Source: Bretschneidera sinensis (lineage: Eukaryota > Streptophyta > Magnoliopsida > Brassicales > Akaniaceae). Taken from it: 64,000 nucleotides of DNA. Shown piece after piece: positions 24,068 through 36,242 of this stretch (within the stretch, counting starts at the first letter, position 1; the number at the start of each line of letters is the position of its first letter). The position numbers and the translations under genes were made by a program. The notes below the pieces were generated by a model. The model saw nothing but the letters and a program-made list of their open reading frames with translations. It was not told the origin of the DNA and did not search any database. The DNA is taken from positions 2,560,501 to 2,624,500 of the forward strand of contig CM043700.1 in assembly GCA_023935145.1 (NCBI GenBank), read 5' to 3'.

Positions 24068-24983
24068 ATGATATTTTCATTTCTCACCACATTTGACTCT
24101 TCTAATGACCTTTCGAACCCAAGATGTGTGTGCACTAGAAGCAACTTGAATTTTAAGGCTAATTTATTTCTTACTTCAAAATTATCATCATTTCTCTCCT
24201 TATGGGATAAAAGAAATAAAGAATAATCTTGTAAGTATAGAGAAGTTACAACAAATATTTGTTGAATATTAGAAAAATTAGCTAAGGAAATTAATTGATA
24301 AATTCGCGTATAAGTAGCATATCCATACTCTATATATTAATGAAGTGAGACTGATAGAGTTTTTCAATCAAATATATTGAAAAACATCATATTGCGGCAC
24401 TCACAACAAATCGGTTGAGGATATATGAAATTTTCTTAATCACTTGATTCTAGTGGGAGTGACACAACAGATTGTGAAATTGGTCCACAAAACATCAATT
24501 GTATGAAGTAAACATGAAAGACTTTGTATCATCTTTTGGAGATTGAAAAGGAATAGTCTTTGCATTTACTTCACTTGATGATGATAAGCCTATTAGAAGG
24601 AAAAATACACTCTCAGTTCTTATATAGAGTAGATAGAATCCATGAGAACAAGTCATGTCTAGGACTTGGTTATTTCCTTGCCTTGGTATAAAGTATTTGA
24701 GAATATGTTTTTAAACAGTCAAATGAAAGGTAAATTGGATTTGTTGTAAAATATAAGGTATGCCTTGTGGTAATGATATGAAACCAATGGATGTGATTAT
24801 CTTATTTCCTTAAGTGCTTAAATTAAATTTTTTAGCATGAGTTAGTCTAAATTTAATTTGAAATTGTGAATCTAAAAATGTTCATATTTGTTAGGTAGAT
24901 TATAAAGATCTTTAGTGAATGTCTAAACGTCTTTAGATAGATGTAGATGGTGAATTAAAGACTATTACAATGAGTAGTATAAG
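24068..24983. repeat. 0.92-kb direct repeat, copy 2
   Basis: Second copy of the block at 21118-22028. The sequence diverges immediately after 'agtagtataag' in both copies. To the right of this copy it continues into a stretch with copia integrase-like fragments. This makes copy 2 the more likely original and copy 1 the duplicate. Confidence 0.85.
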
Positions 24984-25344
24984 CATCTTTACGGTTAATC
25001 ATTTTTTCTAGCATTGAAGCATTGGCAAATAAGGGCATTCAGTGTACAATTGTCTCATAATATCAAATGACTATGATGATTAAATTGATTCTCAGGACAT
25101 CTGAAGGTGAATAAGTTTGCATAGATGATCAATAGAAGAATCAATGTATAAAGTTTATGATAAAAGTAATTTTGTGAATTCTCACTATAGCAAAGCTGAG
25201 AATAAAATGCTAGAGTTGTGTTGAATTGATATAGGCGTAATTATATTAGCATTATCTTTAGGGTAGATGCTATAGATTGTTGCCTCGTCCTTAACATAAG
25301 CCCTTTTATTAATCTCATTCGCCAATGAGTAGCTGACTATAGAA

Positions 25345-25680
25345 ATGCTCAAAGTGCAATGTGAACACCTCTATGGTGTTGTTCCAAGTATGATTAGATC
25401 AAACAATGAGTTTCAGAGTAATTTAGAAAATCTACAAAAGTCACAACTATTCTTGGCAAGGTGGGGAATTTATTATTTGAAAATTATGAAAATTGTTTTG
25501 TTGGAATTTCTTATAATTTTTTTGAATATCCCATCTCATATTTTATTGCTAAAAAGTTTTTCAGATGAGGTTGCCAAGAATAATGGGAGTGAAGCTCCAC
25601 TTAACGAGTGTGAAATAGATTTTTCACCTAGTGTGAGTATACCATTAGGACATGATTCTTGTCTAAATCATGATAAGTGA
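25345..25680 (+). pseudogene. Copia-type polyprotein (integrase region) remnant
   Basis: An open stretch of 111 codons contains VPSMIRSNNEFQS, which resembles the 'IRSDNGTEF' strand of a retroviral-type integrase core. Downstream is NIPSHILLLKS, which resembles 'NRIPSHVL..KSP' of copia polyproteins. The surrounding frames are interrupted. This is a decayed fragment of a Ty1/copia element, probably the same element that contains the 0.9-kb repeats to its left. It is not expected to be functional. Confidence 0.5.
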
Positions 25681-26349
25681 AAGCAATATAATAAAATCTC
25701 TTTTACCTATAAGAGGTTACTAGAGAATTTTTGTGTATGTGCTTAATGGGGTTATGTTATGGAAACTTGATAAAGCAAGATAATGAGATTCTCTCATCGA
25801 CATAGGATTAGTAGAGAATTAATTCTATCATCTTTTGATGATTGATAAAGAGTCAGTTATTTGTGCTTTACGAGTTTTGGTAGTTAGAGGTCTTAAAATT
25901 GTATGCTGTATAGATGAATGGATAACATTTAGTGGACTGAGATAGATTCTTTCGTATGATCCAATTTAAAGTTGTTAATCATGTTCTATCACTAGTAAAT
26001 GCCTTTGTGAAGAGTGTGGTGCTTGATGAAAGAATTTTTAAATGGTATGAATACATTGATGACGGGAAAGTTCGCTTTCTTTTGTACCTATCATTTAATA
26101 ACTAAATATTATTTTAGAAAAAGGTAAATTTGTACAATTGAAATGATTTGTGAAGAAATATGACTTCTTATCTCTGATTTGATATAATTGATAATTTTTT
26201 AATGATTTATAAGAAGAGTTGTATTTATTGAAATAAAATGTTTTATGCGATGTTTTAAGTATAAAAAAAGTTGAGAATGTAATTTATTATTGAAATGATG
26301 AGAATGGGCGTGGTATCGATGTTGTAATAATACACAAAAGTGTCATGCT

Positions 26350-26625
26350 GGATGGGGGCATTTATTATATTGTATTATGTAAGTATCTTGCTGGATAGGT
26401 ATACGAGTATCATGTTGGATAAGGATACAAGTATCCTGCTGGATAAGGATACAAGTATCCTACTGGATGGGGACACGAGATGATAAAAAGAGCGTGTCCT
26501 AGAGATTTTTCACCCTCAGTTGTAGTCTATTTTTGTATCCGTGTACGTGTCCTTCTGGATGGGGACACTTATGAGTTATGCTGGATGGGGACATTATTAT
26601 ATGTATCCTACTGGATAGGGATACA
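26350..26625. repeat. ~24-bp minisatellite (ctggataaggatacaagtat)
   Basis: The best run, about 26385-26475, has four to five copies of a 24-bp unit containing 'ctggataaggatacaagtat', with the variants 'ggatggggacac' and 'ggataggtatacgag'. More degenerate copies appear at 26345-26365 and again at about 26550-26625. No gene overlaps it. Confidence 0.85.
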
Positions 26626-27059
26626 AGATGATAAAATATATGTATATATTGATTTTGTGTATACTTACCCTTTGAAAACCAATTCAAGAAAAGAGATGAT
26701 TTGATTTCTTATGAGATTTGAAATGATGAAAAGAAATATTTGATGACTTTTAGTAGTAATTTATGATAATTTGTTTCAAAATGATGAATGATAATTTATG
26801 TTTGGATTAAATGCAAAGTTTATGTTTTAAATGTTCCCTAAATATGGTTATATGTTTTATATATCAAATGTGATTTCTTGATGTATGAGAATTGAATTTT
26901 GGCAGTTTAAATTCATATCAGCTTTAAAAGTTGACCGGTCATTTAGGTTTCGAGGAGTGTTAGACGTCATTTTTCCCATCAGGAACGTTTTCTGGTTTAG
27001 ATTGTATCTTCGGTGTCCTCTCCTCAGGCTACAGTGTATTGTAAATATATTAATGGTTA

Positions 27060-28730
27060 TTGTTGGTCCAAAATATACTATGGCAATACCCAAGAGGAGG
27101 TGAATTGGGTATTAAAAAAAATTCAAATTCTTTTTGCAATCTCAAATATCAAAATATATACGAAATTAAATCAAATCAATCTTTCTAAATTACTAGCACA
27201 AAAATGAGAGAATTTATTGCTTAATATAGAAAAGATAATTGAATTATAAAATAATTAAGCAATCAATCTCATTTACTTGAATAATAAATAATTCTAAGCA
27301 AGTAATTGTTCAAGTAATTAAAGAGATAGAGTTAGAGAGATGCAAACTCGATTTATAGTGGTTCGACAATATCAGAATCCTTTCGACCCTACGTCCACTC
27401 TCTTCAAGGATCCTCCTTGAAGCCTTTCACTAAAATAAGCAATTTTACAGGTCTTGCTCAAACCAAATACAAACAAGTAACTTCAAAGGAGTTGTTTCAA
27501 TCTTTTTTCACAAGAATCCTAAGTTTGCTACCCAAGTGTATATACCTAACAATCACTAGCTCATTTATAAACTCTCACAAGAGTTGCACCAACTCTTTTA
27601 ACAAGATGATGAAAGGAATGTTTGAAACAAACAAACAAACAAGAAAGAGATTTCTCAATGAAGATAAAAATCAATATTTTCTCTCTCAAAAGCTTATAGC
27701 ATGACAATGGAGTTTTTGGCTCAAGAACAAGAGAAGGAAGATTTTGCTTTAATCCTTTATTGTAGAATGTTTCTTTTGTCTTACGAATAACTGTTGAGGC
27801 TTTATTTATAGTGTCTTGAAGTCTTCTAGCCGTTGAAGATAAAATAGAGCCGTTAAAAACAAGTTTATAGCCTTTTAAATTAAAAAAATATAGCTATTGT
27901 AACTTGCTCAGTCGACTGTCCTTCATAACTCATGCAAAAACAGATTTTTTGAGGAGCCAGTCGATTGGCACTATTCACCCAGTTGACTGGGTCAGTTTTT
28001 GTGCACTGCCACAGTGTTTTCAGGATGAACAGTGTTTTCAACATCAATTTTCTCCATATTTCTTCATTCTTTTTGGATTTTTGAGTTCAAAAAAATCTCC
28101 CAATTGAATCAAACTTTCTTGCACATTAAACATACGAGTTAAACACTTCAAAAATGTTTTGTTATCATCAAAATTAATCTAATCAATTTCTTGATTAAGA
28201 CATTTTTTATGATGACAAAACATATTAAAAATTTAAGCTTAATGTGTATGCAAGATATATGAAGAATGATATATTACAAATGCTCAAATAATTTTCTATG
28301 TCAACATAAATTATTTTTAAGTTCAATAGAGCATGTATTGAGCCCAAAGAATTTAATATTTACATTCAATAAAATCACGTAGAGATTTTGTATCTTCAAT
28401 TAATTAAGGCTATGTAATAAAATACAATGCAAATTTAAGTAGCTCCAAAAAATTAAAATGCTTACAAAGTGTATCTTATGATTCAAACCTATAATTCAGC
28501 TCTTTTATCTTTGAAGTTAAATTTCAATTATTCTCATTGAATTTGATCTTTTGGAAAGCTTCTTGACTTTTGAGATCATCAACTTTGATTCACAAATTTC
28601 TACAATCTTGATCTCCTTTGATGTATAAGCACTATTAACAATTTGTATCACTTAAGTAATATTCATTAGTGCTTAATTAAGATTTTTGTCACTATCAAAA
28701 TCATGCAGGGTCAATAGACACTTGATCAAC
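27060..28730. other. Repetitive non-coding block, class unassigned
   Basis: No gene found. Phrases such as 'aagaggaggtgaattgggt' (27091), 'gtggttcgac' (27359) and 'cctacgtccactctcttcaa' (27388) recur in many plant repeats, which suggests a retroelement or a derived non-autonomous element. I could not locate terminal repeats or a coding domain. Confidence 0.35.
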
Positions 28731-29359
28731 AGTTATGTTGTAAGAGGTTGATAAATTTGGTATGGTTTATAATATGTCTTTTATGTTTTATCCACGAAGG
28801 GAAGGTGAAAAATTCTGAAGTTAATATTGAGATAAATGTTAAAGATGAAAATGTCACAATGAAATTCATAGTAAAATATGGTAATTAATTTGATTGTACA
28901 TCCCAGACTCATAAAGGTAGTCTTATGGACTTAGGTCGTGACAGACCCAACTCAAAAGCACACTGATCTACGACCTGACCAGTAAACGAACCTAATAGGT
29001 CATCCAAAGGATGAACCTGAACCTGGTCACTCGGCTTAGTATTAAGTAGAAATGGCAGGGCCTGAACTGAGCCCTCCAAAATTATGTGATCCAACAAAAT
29101 ATCACTCTTAACCTGATCTTGATAGGGGGCTTCCCGGTTGGTCAGAGCATGGTCACCTTAAGGGGAGACCTGCTGCGTGATGGTGGTCGTATTGTTTCCT
29201 ATGTGCCTATCGCGCTCATTAACCCAAGCACAAATACTTTTCTGGCTGCTACCACCACTCCTTCTATCCATAACCCTAGCCACCCACCACCTCATACGCC
29301 AGTATCCTAAAAGGAGCTAACCTTTATGTCCCCCATTCTCCAACCTTTCCGAAACTCTT

Positions 29360-30000
29360 ACCTCTTCCGGATCTAATTTTGTCTTCCAAAACAACATCTA
29401 AATATAATGGGAAGCCAGTCTTTCATATATCCGCAATCAAGTTTGTTAAGGCATCAAAAATATTTTCCACCACTGTTATTCTATAGTTTTATGCAGGGCT
29501 TCCAATTTTGAATCAGATCTAGAAGCATATTAAATTATGGAACCATTCTCAAGAGCTGATTGTGAAAGTTCTTGATACGCATCATGTAATGGTGTGGCTG
29601 GAAAATCAAGAAGATTTGATTTTGGCATGGTTTCATGCAAATCATAAAATTGATAACACTCTCTATGGGTTGTTTAAATGGACAACTGATTTTAGTACGA
29701 GAAAAGAATCATCAAAGGCCATTGTTTGAGGATGTTTGCCAGGGCTACTATTGCCATGTTTCCATCTCTTGATCTTACAAGGTATCTCAAATTCATTTGC
29801 TCGCTTTCTTAGAACAGATGAAAAAACTCTTACGTTGGAAAGGCCAAGTAGTGCTCCGATATGTGTTGAAATAAATTTAACAGAGTTTGTCCAGACTATT
29901 TATGGATCGGTACAAGAAAGGATGAAGGCTTTTGGCAGAAGATTATTTTTGAAGGGAATGTAGCATTTTGCACACATTTTATGCTTCAGGGGCACAATAA
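29360..30000 (+). pseudogene. LINE ORF1-like remnant (DUF4283 plus zinc knuckle)
   Basis: Conceptual translation shows the signature of the DUF4283 nucleic-acid-binding domain of plant LINE first proteins. In order there is a Trp-Leu-Glu-Asn-Gln-Glu-Asp segment, GLFKWTTDF, FARFLRTDEKTLTLERPS and CVEINLTE. After a frameshift comes a CCHC-like knuckle read as CTH-x-MLQGHNNNEC, in which the second cysteine is missing. Several in-frame stops interrupt it, so it is dead. The matching reverse-transcriptase ORF is not present downstream. Confidence 0.7.
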
Positions 30001-30583
30001 CAATGAGTGTTGAAAACTGGTAAGGGTGGGCAGCGCTGCATAGCAGCAACCAACAACAGTTTCAAACGTAGGACAGACTCAAATTGGCCTCGGTATGCTT
30101 CTAGGTTCAATGCATCTTCCGAGGCAACAAATGGCCCATAAAGATCTAGTCTCTCAAGGATCGTCACTGGATAAAGATCCCACCCAATTGAATCTTTTAA
30201 GGGCATAACCAGTTTCAGATCATATTCAGGCCGACTGCGACACTAGGAAGATGAAGTTGAATATGCGGCTAAGCTTTCCTACTTATTAAATAAACAATAT
30301 CATTATCAAGGAAACATAAAACTAATAAATTGGACAAATAACTCACTTATCAGTGAAAGTTGAACTTGAAACCTTATAGTTTTAGGACCTCAATTTTGGT
30401 ATTTTACCACTTAACCAAAGGCACCATGTTTATTTTCTTGATAATTCGTCGACTCGAAGCTAAATTTGTGGGAAGTTTATGAAATATTAGTGCATTACGC
30501 TTGAAATTCTTGCAATTTGGATTTAATGATTTAGTTTTTAATCTTTTAATTAATGATAATGTATATTCCAAATATAATATTAA

Positions 30584-32252
30584 GGGTAAATTATAGTTTT
30601 ATACATGAGTTTATGGGCTAATTACAGAAACATACCGATGGTATTGGAAATGATTGTTTAATACCTGAGGTTTGTTAGTAACATTACAGAAACATACCTC
30701 TGTTACTGAACCCGTTAGTCAAACGTGAAAGTTTTGGTCAAATGTCAAGCCACGTCATAAAACTTTATAAAAACCCCTTAACACCCTCAGATGAACTTAG
30801 TTAAAATTTTATAACTCCACTCTTCTTCCCCAAAGCTCCAGTCAATGCTAGTTGACTGCAAAATACGATTGTCGAAACCACCACCACCACCAGATTCAAT
30901 CTTATATGTTCTTCCATTTAAGTTACGGGTTAAGGGTAACCACAAGAATTTCAGCGATGCGAAAATTCAATAATCATTCAATTAAAACCAATCAAGAGCA
31001 GTAAATATGGAATCAACACCATAGTCACAATTATGAAATTAATCCCATGACTGAAGTCAATAGATATAAACCACTAATATCACCTAATTCTTGTACAAGT
31101 ATTCAAAAACCCCCTTCCTTCTTTGCTCCTAACAACCAAAATACTACTAACAATAAAACCTACCCAATAAAAAATAATCATAATAAAAAAAATTACAAAC
31201 CCCACAACGAACGCAAAAAAAATAAAGAAAAAAATAACTCAAATCATCCACCAAGAGATAAAAGAGTACTAAAAAAAACCCAAATATCACCTTCTAGTCC
31301 TCCTCCAATCCATCGCATACTACGATAAAGGCATGACTTCCGACAAGGGTGTGGAGAGTGGAGTAGGCAGCAACGAGTTTCTACAAACAAGACAAGACCC
31401 ACTGAGCTTAAGCTATGCGTCGATACAACAAAGGTGAAAGTAATGCCTGTGCTCAGGCACTGTCCTTGGCATCTCCATGTCCTTGTACTCGCACAAACAG
31501 ATCGAGTAAGTCGTGTTACTGTCACCACCACCACCAGCAGCAGATTCTTTGGAGAATTGAAATTTCGGGTAAGAGTTAATCACAAATTGATCAAGACCCA
31601 CGATGAGGCTTTCATCTCCGGCAGTGTCTTGATCGTCGTCTTCAGCAACGAAGATGATATGAGGGAGGATTATGCCTCCATCGCTAATGGTGGTGGTAGT
31701 GGGGTTAAGAGTGGTGGAGCGGCAGTGAGAGGAGCACATGGAAGAACAAAACACAAAAACTTGATTAAAATCAAGGGTTATAAACCAAATTTACTATTGG
31801 AACTGTGTTTTTGAAACCATAATCATATTTGACTAATAGCAAACGAACTCACCAGTGCGATGAACTTGGTAATGATACCAGATTCATGCAATGATTTGAA
31901 AAATCAAACTTTGTACATAAAATTCCTTATGATTTCGACTTCTAAGGCCAGTGATTACAGTTAAGAAATTTAGGGATTTTAGGTTAGGGTTTGAAATTGG
32001 GTTTTTCAGTTCTCTGAGTATGGAAGGGAGAAGAGAGAGTGTGAGAAAAGAGAGTGAAAGCAGAGTGAATTCGTCATGTGGGTTAGATAAGATAATTTAA
32101 GGAGAGGCAACATCGACTTTTCTCATACTCTGTTAGGATTTAATGAATTCCGTGAGTTCAACTTTCTGACATGTATTAAATAGTCATTTTCAATACCACA
32201 TATATGTTTCTGTAATACCCCCTAAACTCAGGTATGAAACTGTAATTTACCC
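30584..32252. mobile_element. Pack-MULE: Mutator-like element carrying a gene fragment
   Basis: The 1669-bp element has long imperfect terminal inverted repeats. The left end is GGGTAAATTATAGTTTTATA; the right end, read inverted, is GGGTAAATTACAGTTTCATA. Similarity extends past 90 bp on each arm. The 9-bp flanks are TAATATTAA (30575-30583) and TAATATTTA (32253-32261), an 8/9 match and the duplication size of Mutator insertions. No transposase is inside. The cargo is a RING-H2 gene fragment, which fits a Pack-MULE. Confidence 0.85.
31320..31754 (-). pseudogene. Captured RING-H2 (ATL-type E3 ligase) gene fragment, broken
   Basis: Minus-strand translation gives a segment typical of ATL-family E3 ubiquitin ligases: GLDQFVINSYPKFQFS followed by a RING-H2 region (SICLCEYKD, then HYFHLCCIDA, then SCLVCRNS). 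The family normally begins the RING with Cys-x-x-Cys and has WLK after CIDA. Here the first Cys is Tyr, the Cys before the first His is also changed, and the Trp codon is a TAG stop (31413-31415). The usual N-terminal transmembrane segment is not visible. The fragment is not expected to ligate ubiquitin. Confidence 0.75.
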
Positions 32253-33512
32253 TAATATTTATAGCAGAAATATATTTGAATTTTTTATACTAAAACAATG
32301 AATTTTTTTTAACAATATACCAAATCAATGAATTACATGATAACTATGATAAACAAAAAATTTAAAATAAAAATCAAGATTTTTTTTTAGGTAGGCGTGA
32401 AATATATTACCGATCCTACAGTCACTTGAGCAAGAATTTTTTTCTTAGTTGCTCAATAAATACTATAAATCAACAAAATTCATAAAATTTTTATCATATA
32501 ATATTAGTTTGATACTATATACCTTCAATAGGACATGTGCTTCACATAATTGGTATGGTTTGAATTCTTTTACTATTACCATATGGCCCACATCATTTAC
32601 TATAGCTTTCTTGTGCTAAATACTAACTATTTAGTTCTACAAATATTTCTAGTACTATTCTTTATGTAGATTTTATGTTTGATGCCTTTACTTTGACAAA
32701 TTGCATTCATTTGATCGGTCAACATGACATTAACAAACTCAATTAATTACATTATAGCAGCAACAAACTAAAGAGGAAAGACCCATCTGATATAACCAAA
32801 CAACATATCCTCAGTTTCTTAAATCTCAAACAAAGCATTGAATTGAGTGAACATTAAAGCAACAAAAAATCAAACTCAATCAAATGATTAATGCCAGCAA
32901 CATTTCAAAATTATTTTTTTTGAAAAAAAAAATCAATGTCTAGTGATTAGTAATACAACTATACTAGAAAAACGAAAAAAAAAAAAAAAAAAAAAACTAG
33001 AAACTCCAATTGATATGTAGTCAAAGCTCTCCTATCTCCAACTTAGAGTCCAATTTCTATGGTAATTGGTATATGGTAAGTCATTTTCATTTACTCAATT
33101 GGAAAAACTAAAAAAATACAATAACAAATTAAATTGGAACAAAATTTGATAAATCTACATATTGCAACAACTTACCTATTATTGGTGCAGTTTAGTGAAT
33201 GAGGAGAAAAGTTATCAAATCAACAAAAGAGATCAAATTCCAATTGATCTGTAGTGAAAGGAGAAAGCGCGACCGGTTAGAGACAGAGCAAACCAAGAGA
33301 AATTGAAAAAGAGAAAGAAAGAGAGAATAGAGAAAACTTACCCCAACAATGTCACGGTAATTGATCTGTTGATTGCTGTCATGTTGTAATTTTGACGAGA
33401 CTTAAGAAAAAAAACAAAAAGTAAAATATCTTATAAAATTAAAAATTAAAAAAGAGATTTAGGTTTTTTAAGACTTGGATTGGAGCTTAAGAGTTAGGAT
33501 TGAAGCTTAAGA
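32253..33512. other. AT-rich gene-free stretch
   Basis: I see no gene. The interval is AT-rich with a pure poly-A run at about 32975-32996. It has no long open frame or terminal repeats that I can pair. Confidence 0.5.
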
Positions 33513-34211
33513 TGTTGGGTATACTACCAAAGTCCCACATTGGCTAGAAATGGGGAGGATCATTGGTATATAAGGATGGACAAATATCTTCATTGGTATG
33601 AGGCTTTTTGGGTAAAAACCCAAGAGCAAATCCATGAGGGCTTAGGCCCAAAGTGGACAATATCATACCAATGTGGAGATATGTGGTGTGGTCTATAGTC
33701 CTTACAAATGGTATTAGAGCCATGCCCCGGAGTTAGCCATGTGGATAAATCCTCGGAATGCCGAACGAAAGGTGGTGGGCCCAAGTTTAATCAAGATGAG
33801 ATCTGTGGATAGAGCTCGATTAGACAGGCGATGTGTTCCAGACTCTTCATGGACGTGTCCTGGTCATAACACGGTGAAAAGGAGTTGACTTGGGATAGAG
33901 GTGCTCCATGTAAGTCGTGTGCTCTAACGCAGTGGAGTGGAGAATCCTGGTTGGTAGAGAGTGAACGGATGAATGATTGTTTGAGAGGAGGCTCGGTGGT
34001 CCTTCGTTCAAGGGAAAGATTGTTGGGTATACGACCAAAGTCCCACATTGGCTAGAAATGGGGAGAATCATGAGTATATAAGGATGGACAAATATCTTCA
34101 TTGGTATGAGGTCTTTTGGGTAAAAACCCAAAAACAAATCCATAAAAACTTAGATCCAAAATAGACAATATTATACCAATATAAAGATATGTGATGCCCA
34201 TAATCCTTACA
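33513..34211 (+). mobile_element. TRIM (terminal-repeat retrotransposon in miniature), 699 bp
   Basis: Two direct terminal repeats of 194 and 191 bp (33513-33706 and 34021-34211) start with 'tgttgggtatac' and end with 'ccttaca'. They flank a 314-bp interior. Right after the left repeat is 'tggtattagagcc', a one-mismatch match to the usual initiator-Met-tRNA primer-binding site. A purine-rich 'caagggaaagat' precedes the right repeat. The flanks carry a perfect 5-bp target duplication, TAAGA (33508-33512 and 34212-34216). It has no coding capacity. Confidence 0.92.
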
Positions 34212-34289
34212 TAAGAGTTTGTAGGTTAAGCTCACGCTAAGCTAAGCCTGAATATATTTACTAACGGATTATTTTAGAAAAAATTGACG

Positions 34290-34625
34290 CTATAATCCAG
34301 ACTCACTCGGAGTGTACCTTTCCCCTGAATCTGCCACAGCATCTATCTCTCTCTTCGCTAGACCGTACTACTCTGTCGATTTCACAACTACCTTTCATGT
34401 GACCCCCGAGTCTTTTCTTGGGGAATCTTATCTCACCTCTTTCGGCGTTCTCTTACAACTATTCTACTTCAGTTGGTTGATAGAGGCACCCTGATGTGAA
34501 GACACGTGGATGGCTGTTGCTTTTCGGTTGCTTTCCACAATTGGCCGCTTTCTATGATCACCTTTGTCACTCTGCATTTGGGAATCTCTCCATGAAATGC
34601 GGTTTGCTTTATTCTGTCGAGTATG
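34290..34625. other. Less AT-rich island of unknown origin
   Basis: This stretch is visibly richer in G and C and in pyrimidine-rich phrases than its neighbours. It holds one 60-codon open frame on the plus strand (34312-34494) that I do not recognise. It could be a fragment transferred from an organelle genome or part of a former gene. Sequence similarity was not tested. Confidence 0.3.
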
Positions 34626-36242
34626 TTTTTTTGTATATTTGTAGGTAAAACTTTGATATCTAAGTATCCTATTTACTAATATTAGTATAAAAAGAGAATA
34701 AAGATGATGCGTATATATATTTTAACTCTATTAATTAAATATAAGAGTATTTAAGTAATTGACTAAAGTTATTGATTAAAATTTTTTAACAAATAATTTT
34801 TTTTATGATATTGAATTAACTGATGATCATAGAAGTTCAACATCGATAAGAGCTCGTTGAGATATACAATCTAGTATTGGGTTCACCGTCCCTTGTCGAA
34901 TCATTCATCGTCATATGCCGTCGGTGTGATTGAAGGCACTCGACTACTTTAAACTTCTCTTTTCCAACAAGAATTGTATGAAAATCACCAATAACACCAA
35001 GCTGGATTTTGAAAGAACAAGAAAATTGTGGAAGTGTCGCCCCGAGATACGGTCATATTCGGTCGCAAGTGCCCCCTCATGGATGAGTAGCGCGTGGGCC
35101 TGGCTTCGACTACTTCATGATTTTTTTTTTAATTTAATAGGGTGGTTAAAGTTTGCTTTCTTCACCAATGTGTTTGGGTTCAAGTCCTTGTGTGCAAGTC
35201 CTTTTGAGGTGATGCAAACTTTGCATGGTGATCTGTCATATACCAACACTTGTGTTTGACTTATACATGAGAATGTTCACATTGTGTTTTTTTATTAATG
35301 TTTTTATACTCATAATAAAATATAATTTATTTGTAATTAGTCTTTGGACTTGAAAGACATAAAATTTATATTTTTTTATCAATTATCTATATTTTAATTT
35401 TTTAGTTTTTTTTTTTTTCAGATTTAAGATTTATTGGAAAAGTCTTAGTAGTTAGGGATAAATTTTTTATTTTTTTCTAGACCATTAATAAGGGTAGGTT
35501 GAAATTATTTGAGTGCATGTCTAGTTAATGTTAAAAAATAATCTCAAAGTGCCCCACTCGTTTCTAAATAAATTTGTCCTTGCGTGGGAGCAAATTAAAA
35601 ATATATATATACATGGTGAAGACATATTAGATATTTTTAAGAAAGTCAATGGACTTTAAAAGTTTAATGTTAATTTTATTTTGAATTTATTTTTGTTGTC
35701 GAATGAATCATTAATTCATTGATTAAACTAACGAGTTTATTTAATGTTTATTAACGCTGGATTCGATTCTAATAATTACTCCACATAATTGGAATAAAGT
35801 GTAAAAAGAATATTATTACAATAAACCCATGTCAACCTTTTAATTATCCATCCCTAAACGCTAATCCCTACAAATCCAATTTTTAATAGTCTGTCCAAAG
35901 GATTTGTGGGTGTGAAAATGAACGTGACTGGATCTTAAGATTTAACAGCCAAAAAGTAACTTACGTGCTCATTTCTTTTTGTTGAAGAAGTCCGTTTTTA
36001 AATCTTTTCAAAAGACTATATCTAAGTAATATGATTTTAAGGTGATTATTTTAATGTTTTGTTGAAAAATACGATAATAGATCTTACTTATTTATACATT
36101 TTGTGATAAAATAAATATTTTTGATGGTAGAATTATATTTTATCATTAAAAATATGAATTTATCACAAAAATATATTTTATCACAAAATATATGAATAAA
36201 ATATATATTTTTTATTATTTTAAAGAAATTTATAAAATCACC
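34626..36242. other. AT-rich intergenic stretch without a gene
   Basis: I see no supported gene. An open frame of 109 codons at 34930-35259 (plus strand) crosses a poly-T run and resembles no family I know. The remainder is AT-rich. Confidence 0.4.

Noticed and set aside
21118..24983. The 0.9-kb repeat pair as LTRs of one element
   Set aside because: The ends lack TG...CA and no primer site or polypurine tract flanks the interior. Element sequence continues to the right of copy 2, which an LTR boundary would not allow.
33533..33560. 'gtcccacattgg' as an snRNA upstream sequence element
   Set aside because: It lies in the TRIM terminal repeat in both copies, and no snRNA sequence or correctly spaced TATA follows.
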